A stretch of 7,435 bases of DNA from JBDHTO01 sp039808665 (GCA_039808665.1 JBDHTO010000061.1:1-7435), one strand, 5' to 3'; positions 1 to 5,493 are shown, counted from the stretch's first letter. A program made the numbers and translations. Notes: generated by a model not told the origin, from the sequence alone.

Positions 1-660
1 GGACGCATAGACGCAAACGCCATGCTTTTTATCATTGTATTGACATAAGGTCCCGCCAACCCATCCCTTGGGGCCAAAACCAACAGCGTAGAGGGGGGTA
101 GTATCCTCGGGTACAGGAATTTCTCTTAAATCAAGAGGAGTAGGGGCGGGAAGGTTGTGAGTTCCAGAAGGATGGGAGAGTTTTAGTTTAAGAAGAGCGA
201 TATCGTACTGATAGGGAGTGTCGTGTGCACCTAAATGGTTTGGATGACAAAAGCTCTCAACAACCGTTAAGAGCGTATTTGCGGAGGATGTATCAAGGGA
301 TAAATACAAAATGAGCTCTGGATGGATGCTTTGGAAATATTGGAATTTCTCAACGGTATGGGCGCTTGTTGTGGCATAGTAATTTCCCTTTGTATCTTGG
401 CCAAAATAATGGGCAGAACTAAAGGAGATATAATCAAGATCCGTTTCGAAGAAGCTACGACCTTGGACTAGTAAATGCCCGACAGATTGAAATTCAACAC
501 GATGTGTTGCGGCTTTTTCAAAACTTTCCACATCTAACATGGAATCACAAAATGAATCAGCGCACACTCCATTGGATATTGTTCGAAGGAGTAAAAATAT
601 GAAAAATGTAGTGTGTTGATAACGCAAAGATAGAAAAGAGCCCGGTATTTGATTAGTCAT
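1..660 (-). CDS. Secreted trypsin-like (S1 family) serine protease, 3' end beyond window
   Basis: Open reading frame of 220 codons running off the left edge, start ATG at 660-658. The N-terminus has polar residues, then a hydrophobic stretch (FFIFLLL, about residues 19-25) and a likely signal-peptidase site after VCA (residue 34), so it should be exported. Chymotrypsin-fold landmarks follow in order: TTSAHTV with catalytic His101 (usual form TAAHC), then HPNHL and YDIALLKL with catalytic Asp153, then a VGFG segment near the usual GWG position. The catalytic Ser motif GDSGGP would lie beyond position 1 and cannot be checked. The Cys normally following the catalytic His is Thr here, and no CGG-type Cys precedes it, so the canonical His-loop disulfide seems absent. 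SD is weak (AAGG 12 nt before the ATG). It is divergent from the low-complexity gene at 841. Substrate unknown; it could be an inactive homologue if the Ser is lost. Confidence 0.85.
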   Translation of the reverse strand, partial: MTNQIPGSFLSLRYQHTTFFIFLLLRTISNGVCADSFCDSMLDVESFEKAATHRVEFQSVGHLLVQGRSFFETDLDYISFSSAHYFGQDTKGNYYATTSAHTVEKFQYFQSIHPELILYLSLDTSSANTLLTVVESFCHPNHLGAHDTPYQYDIALLKLKLSHPSGTHNLPAPTPLDLREIPVPEDTTPLYAVGFGPKGWVGGTLCQYNDKKHGVCVYAS

Positions 661-766
661 GAAATATTCAAACCTTTTAGATTAATCCATGCATGTATCA
701 ACAGATATCATAAATCTATACAAAATAGTCTTGTAATGAAGGGAGAAATCATCGCTGTAATTTTTG

Positions 767-809
767 TTAACTTTTTTTAAATAAATTCGTGAGAGCATGA
801 AAACATAAT
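767..809 (+). promoter_or_regulatory. Putative promoter region with CtrA-like TTAA half-sites (6-base spacer) and -10 CATAAT
   Basis: TTAAC at 767-771 and TTAA at 777-780 are separated by 6 bases, one short of the CtrA consensus TTAA-N7-TTAA. A -10-like CATAAT lies at 804-809, 23 bases after the box, which would place the transcription start near 816 and give a leader of about 25 nt before the ATG at 841. No good -35 hexamer is visible 17 bases upstream of the -10, as would be expected for an activator-dependent promoter. The element matches those upstream of the genes at 4170 and 5494. Motif inference only. Confidence 0.35.
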
Positions 810-840
810 GTTTGGACCTTAATCATTAAGGAGTTTATTG

Positions 841-2235
841 ATGCTTAAAATTATGTCTCTTTTGAGTCTTGTTGTTTTTGGACTGAGCCTCGCGCCGACG
901 GATGCGGATGCATCTAGTCGTTCTCGTTCGTCTAGTCGTTCTAGCCCCTCTCGTGCAGATTTGCTTTCTTCCTATAGTGATGATGAAGATTCCTCTGAAG
1001 AAGAGGAAGTGAAACCAAAAAAGCGTGCGGCATCTCCATCAAGAGGACGTACAGCGACACGGACTACAGCGGCAGAGCGTTCAAGTTCGAGGTCTTCTTC
1101 AAGAGAAAGATCCGCTTCCCCATCAAGAGGACGTGCGGCATCCCCTTCAAGAAGTACACGTGAGGCGTCTCCTGCGCGGAGTTCACATGCTACGGAACAT
1201 AGCCGTCATGGATCGGGTGAAACAGCAAGAGCTGTAGGTGATACAGTTGGAGGATTGGCAAGCCTTGGTGCAGGATTTCTCCAACAACGTAGTGCGAATG
1301 CCAGAAGTGATAAAAGAGACGCAGCGCGTGAGCGTCAGGCAGAGTTAAGGCGTGCGGAAGAGCAAAAACGTCGTGATCAAGAACGGGAAGACCGTATTCG
1401 TGAAGATCAGCTTCGTCGTGAGGATGAGCAAAGGCGTCGTGAGGAAGAACGCGAAGAGCGTAAGGCTGCATTAGAGGCCGAAAAAGCCGCTAAGGAAAAA
1501 AAGAAGAAGGCAGAACAAGAACGTCTTGAACGAGAAAAAGCTGCAAATGATCCAGCTGCTAAAAGAGCAGCAGCAAAAGCTGCTGAAGCTGAAGCTTGTC
1601 AAACAGTGGTAGAGGAGATGGATCCAAGCTCACTTGGTGACGTTGAGGGAGCAAAAGAGGTGTTGGCTCTCATGAAAGAGGCTGGCTGTAAGAGTCCACT
1701 TGCGAAAAAGCCTATTGAAACAGCTGTTTGCGAGGCATTCGAAAACGGGGATACTGGTGGTAAGCTTGCAGCGAATGCACCTGGTGCAATGAAATGTGCA
1801 GCAGATTATAAAAGAAAAACAGGTGAGGTGCTTATTCTTTCAGGAACAGGTCTAAGTAAAGTCTACTATACAAAAGATGCTGCTGAAGAAGAGGGTATTG
1901 GTCCCAAGAAAGAAGAAGCTCCTGCGCCTAAGGCAAAGGCTAAATCTAAAGCAAAAGCTAAGCCTGTTGATGAAGAAGAGGAAGATGAGGAGGAAGAGGA
2001 AGAAGAAGCTCCCGCTCCTAAAAAAGGAAAGGCAAAGGCAAAGCCAGCTCCAAAAGCAAAGGCTAAACCTAAAGCAAAAGCTAAGCCTGTTGATGAAGAA
2101 GAGGAAGAAGATGTAGATGAGGAGGAAGAGGAAGAAGAAGCTCCAGCTCCTAAGGCTAAGGCCAAGCCTAAAGCTGCACCAGCAGCGAGCGGTGGATGTA
2201 CCCAAAGAAATGCCTTTGGAGACTGTATAAACTAG
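841..2235 (+). CDS. Exported low-complexity protein: RS repeats, charged coiled coil, Cys segment, Lys/Glu repeats
   Basis: 464 residues. ATG 841 is chosen over the TTG at 838 because SD TAAGGAG (827-833) then sits 7 nt away. Residues 1-24 look like a signal peptide ending ADA. Order after that: RS-rich and acidic patch (25-62); RS/SP repeats of the SPSRGRAASPSR type (63-125); a small Gly/Ala segment (131-147); a strongly charged Arg/Glu/Lys coiled coil (about 155-250); a more globular segment with Cys253, 283, 297 and 319 (253-345); two near-identical blocks of AKAKPKAKAKP followed by runs of Glu (about 360-440); and a C-terminal tail with Cys453 and Cys462 (CTQRNAFGDCIN). Six cysteines in an exported protein suggest disulfides. 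Family not recognised. It is convergent with hflX, with 7 bases between stop codons. It could be a surface or periplasmic scaffold or a secreted factor; nothing in the sequence decides this. Confidence 0.9.
   Translation: MLKIMSLLSLVVFGLSLAPTDADASSRSRSSSRSSPSRADLLSSYSDDEDSSEEEEVKPKKRAASPSRGRTATRTTAAERSSSRSSSRERSASPSRGRAASPSRSTREASPARSSHATEHSRHGSGETARAVGDTVGGLASLGAGFLQQRSANARSDKRDAARERQAELRRAEEQKRRDQEREDRIREDQLRREDEQRRREEEREERKAALEAEKAAKEKKKKAEQERLEREKAANDPAAKRAAAKAAEAEACQTVVEEMDPSSLGDVEGAKEVLALMKEAGCKSPLAKKPIETAVCEAFENGDTGGKLAANAPGAMKCAADYKRKTGEVLILSGTGLSKVYYTKDAAEEEGIGPKKEEAPAPKAKAKSKAKAKPVDEEEEDEEEEEEEAPAPKKGKAKAKPAPKAKAKPKAKAKPVDEEEEEDVDEEEEEEEAPAPKAKAKPKAAPAASGGCTQRNAFGDCIN
1024..1152 (+). 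repeat. Short in-gene repeats encoding RAASPSRGR-type units
   Basis: The 15-mer CCATCAAGAGGACGT occurs at 1036-1050 and 1120-1134, and the 11-mer CGTGCGGCATC at 1024-1034 and 1132-1142. They encode three SPSR units (about residues 65-70, 93-98, 101-104). Conservation at the nucleotide level indicates duplication rather than only amino-acid convergence. Confidence 0.8.
1918..2151 (+). repeat. Two near-identical in-frame units encoding Lys/Ala-rich then Glu-rich blocks
   Basis: Unit 1 (1918-2019, 34 codons) and unit 2 (2044-2151, 36 codons) both read A/P-K-A rich, PVD, poly-Glu, APAP. They share two perfect blocks: 40 bases (1946-1985 and 2069-2108) and 30 bases (1983-2012 and 2115-2144), each of the latter holding a 22-base all-purine run. 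Unit 2 carries a 9-base insertion adding an acidic DVD/E segment. A partial third copy of the K/A half starts at 2140. Copy number is probably variable between strains. Confidence 0.9.
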
Positions 2236-2242
2236 AAGTGCA

Positions 2243-3547
2243 TTAACCCAACATCGTCCAGAAACGATGAAGGAGTGAAGGATGAAGTCGAAGGACGAGG
2301 TGGATGTGTTCCTCCTCGTCCTCTCTTTTTATAATAGCGCCCACACTATAACACCATGCAAGGACATCACCACGGCTTGCGGGAATGGTGACGGAGATTT
2401 CCGGGATGCTTTCTTTAAGTTTTTGATCAAGGAGGGATTTGAGCTCATTTACTCCTTCCCCTGTGATTGCAGAAAGAGGGAGGGTGTGTTGTTGAAGCGT
2501 TGCTTTATTCTTTATGACTTCAGTAACTTCTTCGTGGAGAAGGTCGATCTTATTCCACACTTCAATGACTTTACCTTGATCAAAGGCGTCGCCAAGTCCT
2601 AATTCTTGTAACACCTGGGTAACATCATCCTTTTGAAGCTCTGAATCTTCATGATGAATGTCTCTGACATGGAGAATAATATCTGCATGAATGACTTCTT
2701 CCAACGTAGCTCGAAAGGCTGCGATAAGCGTTGTGGGAAGATTGGAGATAAAACCCACTGTGTCCGATAGAATCACAACCATACCGGAGGGAAGTTTAAG
2801 TTGACGTGCTGTGGGGTCAAGGGTTGCAAAAAGGAGGTTTTCCGCAAAAACATCTGCGTTTGTGAGAAGGTTAAAGAGGGTTGATTTCCCAGCGTTAGTA
2901 TAGCCTACAAGAGCAACAATAGGGTAGGGAACACGCATGCGAGCGCCCCGTTGGAGGCGTCTTGTCTTAACGGTTTTTTCCAGTTCTTTTTTAATTTTTA
3001 AAATGCGATCATCGATCATGCGTCGGTCAAGCTCAATTTGAGATTCACCTGGTCCCCCAATAAATCCAAATCCACCACGCTGACGTTCAAGGTGTGTCCA
3101 GGATCTGACCAGTCGACTGCGCTGGTACTGCAGTGCGGCAAGTTCCACCTGGAGGGAGCCCTCCTTTGTATGAGCGCGTTCTCCAAAAATTTCCAAAATC
3201 AGACCTGTGCGATCGATAACTTTTGTTTTCCATTTTCGCTCCAGGTTTCTCTGTTGTACCGGAGAGAGTGGATGGTCAATTACAACGAGGGCCACGTTCA
3301 TAGAGGAGAAAAGACCGTGGAGCTCTTCTACAAGACCAGATCCGATAAGTGTTGCTGGAGAATAGTTGCTTAAGTGAACTTCTTGAGAGCCAACAATGTC
3401 CAAATGAATCGCAAGAGCTAGTCCCATGGCTTCCTCAAGTTGGGCTTGTTGCGAGCGAATTGTATGATCATGCCTTTCCTTAAGGCGTGGGCAAAGCACA
3501 AAAGCCTTTGTGGGTTCTTTTCTGAGATCGATTGTTTTTTTCGCCAA
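2243..3547 (-). CDS. hflX: HflX, ribosome-splitting/ribosome-associated GTPase
   Basis: 434 residues, the usual length for the family. HflX is a cytoplasmic GTPase that binds ribosomes and splits stalled 70S particles under stress. Visible parts: N-terminal HflX domain (about 13-125), a helical linker with the family Gly-rich motif GGFGFIGGPGE (158-168), then a complete G domain: P-loop GYTNAGKS (215-222), switch I ATLDPT (241-246), DTVGF (262-266), NKID (332-335), SAITGEG (359-365), and a C-terminal extension. The start is uncertain. TTG at 3547-3545 keeps the first beta-strand (KAFVLCPRL) whole but has no SD at the right distance; AAAAAGGA lies about 30 nt upstream. A GTG at 3499-3497 has AAGG 5 nt upstream but would clip the strand. 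It is divergent from rpsU and no convincing promoter was found. No separate terminator was seen after it. Confidence 0.95.
   Translation of the reverse strand: MAKKTIDLRKEPTKAFVLCPRLKERHDHTIRSQQAQLEEAMGLALAIHLDIVGSQEVHLSNYSPATLIGSGLVEELHGLFSSMNVALVVIDHPLSPVQQRNLERKWKTKVIDRTGLILEIFGERAHTKEGSLQVELAALQYQRSRLVRSWTHLERQRGGFGFIGGPGESQIELDRRMIDDRILKIKKELEKTVKTRRLQRGARMRVPYPIVALVGYTNAGKSTLFNLLTNADVFAENLLFATLDPTARQLKLPSGMVVILSDTVGFISNLPTTLIAAFRATLEEVIHADIILHVRDIHHEDSELQKDDVTQVLQELGLGDAFDQGKVIEVWNKIDLLHEEVTEVIKNKATLQQHTLPLSAITGEGVNELKSLLDQKLKESIPEISVTIPASRGDVLAWCYSVGAIIKREDEEEHIHLVLRLHPSLLHRFWTMLG
2292..2330 (+). terminator. Rho-independent terminator for the low-complexity gene, inside the hflX 3' coding end
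   Basis: A perfect 9-bp stem AGGACGAGG (2292-2300) / CCTCGTCCT (2314-2322) with a 13-nt loop is followed by CTCTTTTT (2323-2330), in plus orientation 57 nt after the stop at 2235. No A-tract lies on the other side, so it should act only on plus-strand transcripts. On the opposite strand these bases encode the acidic EDEEE region near the HflX C-terminus. Confidence 0.6.
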
Positions 3548-3646
3548 TGTGTTGGGGCGCTTAGGGTTAGTCTTGAGTCCTTTTTAGCACAAGAATGGGA
3601 AACGCATGTGGAATTCTTTTTCTTGAAACACCTTTAACACTTGTTC

Positions 3647-3675
3647 TTGCGAAAAAATAAACTATGTCATATAAT
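3647..3675 (+). promoter_or_regulatory. Sigma70-type promoter of rpsU
   Basis: A perfect -10 TATAAT (3670-3675) lies 17 bases after a -35-like TTGCGA (3647-3652, 4 of 6 matches to TTGACA). Predicted start is near 3682, giving a leader of about 38 nt. That leader contains a small inverted repeat GGGC-ATCT-GCCC (3689-3700) just ahead of the SD AGGAG (3706-3710). Confidence 0.75.
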
Positions 3676-3719
3676 GCAACACATGTTTGGGCATCTGCCC
3701 CGGAAAGGAGTTGATTTTA

Positions 3720-3923
3720 GTGGAAGTAAATGTTCGTGATAATAACGTAGAGCAAGCTTTGCGTGCGCTTAAGAAAAAGATGCAGCGTGAAGGTATCTAC
3801 CGTGAGATGAAGCTTCGTAGGCACTACGAAAAGCCTTCAATCAAAAAAGCACGTGAACAAGCTGAATCCATTCGACGCCACCGCAAGCTAATGCGTAAAA
3901 AGGCTGATCGCGACGGTTATTAG
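3720..3923 (+). CDS. rpsU: Small ribosomal subunit protein bS21
   Basis: 67 residues, normal for bS21, the small basic 30S protein that sits near the anti-SD region and helps mRNA binding during initiation. The sequence has the family signature VRDNNVEQALRALKKKMQREG at residues 5-25, followed by a helical basic tail (KLRRHYEKPSIKKAREQ, then RRHRKLMRKKADRDGY at the end). GTG at 3720 is chosen as start: it follows SD AGGAG (3706-3710) by 9 nt and gives the normal N-terminus MEVNVRDNN. The same frame is open upstream to a TTG at 3687, but that start would lie before the SD. Single-gene transcription unit with its own promoter and terminator. Confidence 0.95.
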   Translation: MEVNVRDNNVEQALRALKKKMQREGIYREMKLRRHYEKPSIKKAREQAESIRRHRKLMRKKADRDGY

Positions 3924-3941
3924 GCTTTTTTCAAAAGAAAT

Positions 3942-3975
3942 AAAAAAACCCCAGAAGTTTTTCTGGGGTTTTTTT
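3942..3975 (+). terminator. Strong Rho-independent terminator after rpsU
   Basis: A 15-bp perfect stem with a GTTT loop: seven A plus CCCCAGAA (3942-3956) pairs with TTCTGGGG plus seven T (3961-3975). It begins 18 nt after the rpsU stop. The A-tract on the left would let it act in both directions. Confidence 0.95.
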
Positions 3976-4050
3976 ATGGGAATACGTCAATATCCTCTTT
4001 TTATCCGTATCCCGAAATTTATCTTTCAACCCTTAAAAATTTTTCCATTT

Positions 4051-4066
4051 TTAAACTTTTGTTAAC
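4051..4066 (+). promoter_or_regulatory. CtrA-type box, exact TTAA-N7-TTAAC
   Basis: TTAAACTTTTGTTAAC matches the alphaproteobacterial CtrA response-regulator consensus TTAA-N7-TTAAC at every fixed position. It lies about 104 bases before the ATG at 4170. A weak -10-like TATTCT (4089-4094) starts after the same 23-base gap seen between box and -10 at 780/804. The fixed bases are nearly all A/T and the local DNA is AT-rich, so chance cannot be excluded. Confidence 0.45.
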
Positions 4067-4169
4067 GACCTGTTTACTTTTTCCCCTCTATTCTGAGCTC
4101 AAGGATGGTTGATTTTTTGTAATAAAAAACTAATTCGTGAGTTAGTAGAAGAAAGGTGGAGGATTGATG

Positions 4170-4703
4170 ATGCGGGTATTTTCAGGATTTTATGTAACAG
4201 CAGTGGCAATAAGTTGTGTTGTAACGCTTGCCTTTGCGCGTGTGGGGGCGGCGGATGTTTCACCCTCTCCTTATTCCAAGGAAGTCGAGCAAGCAAGGGA
4301 AAGGGCGATCGTTGACGCAAAGCTTAAGGAAAACACTAATCCTGGCGAAGGTGCTTTGATGGAGGGTGGTTTTTCTGATGATTCGGGCTGGGAGGAAAAT
4401 TATACAGACCCTGTGGCGGCCAATGTTCGTGGTGCAAGCAAAGAGGAAGCCTCAAAACCTATCGATAAGAATACGCGGCAAGCTCAGAAGGTTGTTGACG
4501 ATGCCTTAAAGGTTGCCGGTGCTTTTGATCGAATGGATAGGGAGCGGGCTGAATCTGTAACGGAGGCGGCTGGATCTCCTGACAATAAGGTAGAACTTGC
4601 GGCATCCATGCAGGATGATAAGGGGCACGGAATTCGTCAAGAGCTGACAGCCGAGCAAAAAATGCGTGCAAATGCTCTTACCTATGGATTGGCAGGGCAT
4701 TAA
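4170..4703 (+). CDS. Exported protein of unknown function, 177 residues
   Basis: Not a family I recognise. Start ATG 4170 is preferred: SD GGAGG (4158-4162) is 7 nt away, against 4 nt for the ATG at 4167 and 1 nt for the TTG at 4164. Residues 1-27 form a signal peptide (Arg2, hydrophobic core FYVTAVAISCVVTLAFA, VGA before the cleavage site). The only Cys (16) is inside the signal core and the context is not a lipobox, so a lipoprotein is unlikely. The mature part is hydrophilic, Glu/Lys/Asp/Ala-rich and largely helical in character, with a Gly/acidic segment (60-78) and a helix-like stretch NTRQAQKVVDDALKVAGAFD (101-120). No transmembrane segment follows. It stands alone between the rpsU and its own terminators, with a CtrA-like box upstream. 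Probably a periplasmic or secreted small protein. Confidence 0.8.
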   Translation: MRVFSGFYVTAVAISCVVTLAFARVGAADVSPSPYSKEVEQARERAIVDAKLKENTNPGEGALMEGGFSDDSGWEENYTDPVAANVRGASKEEASKPIDKNTRQAQKVVDDALKVAGAFDRMDRERAESVTEAAGSPDNKVELAASMQDDKGHGIRQELTAEQKMRANALTYGLAGH

Positions 4704-4733
4704 AATTCCCCCTTTCAAAAATACACAACCGAA

Positions 4734-4764
4734 CAAGACCCTCGACTTTCGGGGGTTTTGTTTT
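4734..4764 (+). terminator. Rho-independent terminator after the 4170 gene
   Basis: CAAGACCCTCGA (4734-4745) pairs with TCGGGGGTTTTG (4749-4760) through a 3-nt CTT loop: 12 pairs including two G-T wobbles, then TTTT (4761-4764). It ends 34 nt before trmB, leaving little room for a trmB promoter, and no convincing one is visible there. trmB may depend on partial read-through or on a weak promoter overlapping the terminator. Confidence 0.8.
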
Positions 4765-4798
4765 GTAAGGTGTGTGAAATAAAAAATGAGGATACATC

Positions 4799-5410
4799 AT
4801 GCGTCGCCAGCTTTGGGGAAGGTCACAATCTCACCCCCTTTCATCATCGCAAAAGGAGCTTTTGGAAAAAGGACTTTCGGAATTTACCTTCGATCCGTCC
4901 TCAGGCTTTGTTCCCGATGTTCTTGAAATTGGCTTTGGGGATGGGGAGCATTTTGTTCAGCAAGTTTTGGAAAGTCCAGGGCATAGATTTTTAGGGTGCG
5001 AACCTTTTGTCAATGGGAATGTCAATGTTCTCAAAGCGATTCAAGATCATCAGCTTCAAAACGTGCGTCTTTATATGGATGATGTTCATCTGATTGTTGA
5101 GCGGCTAGGGCAGGAAACTCTTCAAAAAATTTATGTTCTTTTTCCTGATCCTTGGCCGAAAAAGCGCCATCAAAAACGTCGTATTTTAAACCGGACGTTT
5201 ATGGCGGTTCTTGCGTCTAAGCTTAAAAAAGGTGGAAGGCTCATGATGGCGAGTGATGACCCAGCTTACCAAGAGTTTATTCAAGAAGAATCTCAGGCTG
5301 TGCCGATGCTTTTCCATGTATCTACGGAAAAGCCTCCCTATACGAAATATCACCGCAAGGCTGAGCGTGCAGGAAGGATCTCTTTCCTCTATATTTTCGA
5401 AAAAAAATAA
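4799..5410 (+). CDS. trmB: tRNA (guanine-N7-)-methyltransferase TrmB
   Basis: 203 residues. TrmB transfers a methyl group from S-adenosylmethionine to N7 of G46 in the tRNA variable loop, in the cytoplasm. Visible: short basic N-terminus with a family-like GRSQSHPLSSSQ (7-18); SAM motif I LEIGFGDGEH (42-51); GCEPF with the acidic motif II residue (66-70); NVRLYMDD (88-95); the signature IYVLFPDPWPKKRHQKRR (111-128), including the catalytic-region Asp117; GGRLMMASDD (145-154); and the C-terminal substrate motif TKYHRKAERAGR (182-193). Start ATG 4799 has SD GAGGA (4788-4792) 6 nt upstream. It is slightly shorter than many orthologues, mostly at the N-terminus, with no motif missing. No terminator hairpin was seen before the next gene, 83 nt downstream, so partial co-transcription with the 5494 gene is possible. 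Confidence 0.95.
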   Translation: MRRQLWGRSQSHPLSSSQKELLEKGLSEFTFDPSSGFVPDVLEIGFGDGEHFVQQVLESPGHRFLGCEPFVNGNVNVLKAIQDHQLQNVRLYMDDVHLIVERLGQETLQKIYVLFPDPWPKKRHQKRRILNRTFMAVLASKLKKGGRLMMASDDPAYQEFIQEESQAVPMLFHVSTEKPPYTKYHRKAERAGRISFLYIFEKK

Positions 5411-5427
5411 AAGTATTTTTGTTGAGG

Positions 5428-5442
5428 TTAACGAATTTTTAA
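5428..5442. promoter_or_regulatory. CtrA-type box, exact TTAA-N7-TTAA (TTAAC on minus strand)
   Basis: TTAACGAATTTTTAA: half-sites at 5428-5431 and 5439-5442 with a 7-base spacer. Read on the minus strand it is TTAA-N7-TTAAC, the full CtrA consensus. It lies 17 bases after the trmB stop and about 50 bases before the ATG at 5494. It shares GTTAACGA (5427-5434) with the box upstream of the 4170 gene (4061-4068). A -10 is not clear: TAATGT at 5466-5471 has the same 23-base gap as the other two but is a poor match. Confidence 0.45.
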
Positions 5443-5456
5443 GGGTCGTGACCTAC

Positions 5457-5485
5457 CTCCTTGGGTAATGTAACATGCTGAGGAG
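5457..5485 (+). promoter_or_regulatory. Possible hairpin hiding the SD of the 5494 gene
   Basis: CTCCTTGG (5457-5464) can pair with CTGAGGAG (5478-5485): 8 pairs, two of them G-T wobbles, 13-nt loop. The right arm includes the whole SD AGGAG. It could hold translation down until melted or unfolded. It only applies if transcription starts upstream of 5457, for example by read-through from trmB; a start driven by the weak TAATGT -10 would remove the left arm. Confidence 0.25.
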
Positions 5486-5493
5486 CGTTTCCG

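Noticed and set aside
688..695. 8-base palindrome CATGCATG in the spacer between the protease and the 841 gene
   Set aside because: Too short and isolated to support an operator; no second copy nearby.
1918..2151. CRISPR-like direct repeats
   Set aside because: Repeats are in frame within a coding region, contiguous, and there are no unique spacers of regular length.
1852..2205. Minus-strand open frames opposite the K/E repeats, rich in Phe/Leu/Ser and superficially membrane-like
   Set aside because: They are the antisense of poly-Glu and Lys/Ala codons; no SD, no plausible protein, and the plus frame is clearly the gene.
841..2235. Cytoplasmic histone H1/Hc1-like DNA-binding protein
   Set aside because: The K/A repeats are similar in style, but there is a signal peptide, long poly-Glu runs alternate with the basic blocks, and six cysteines are present.
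2282..2602. Plus-strand frame over the hflX 3' half
   Set aside because: Overlaps the well-conserved HflX G domain on the minus strand and has no family resemblance.
3038..3373. Plus-strand frame opposite the HflX N-terminal and linker region
   Set aside because: Antisense shadow of conserved HflX codons, no SD.
3924..4169. Small RNA or tRNA gene in the longest spacer
   Set aside because: Apart from the rpsU terminator and the TTAA box, it is AT-rich with no cloverleaf or further terminator.
4758..4994. Plus-strand frame overlapping the trmB start
   Set aside because: Out of frame with TrmB motifs; trmB has a proper SD and conserved residues over the same bases.
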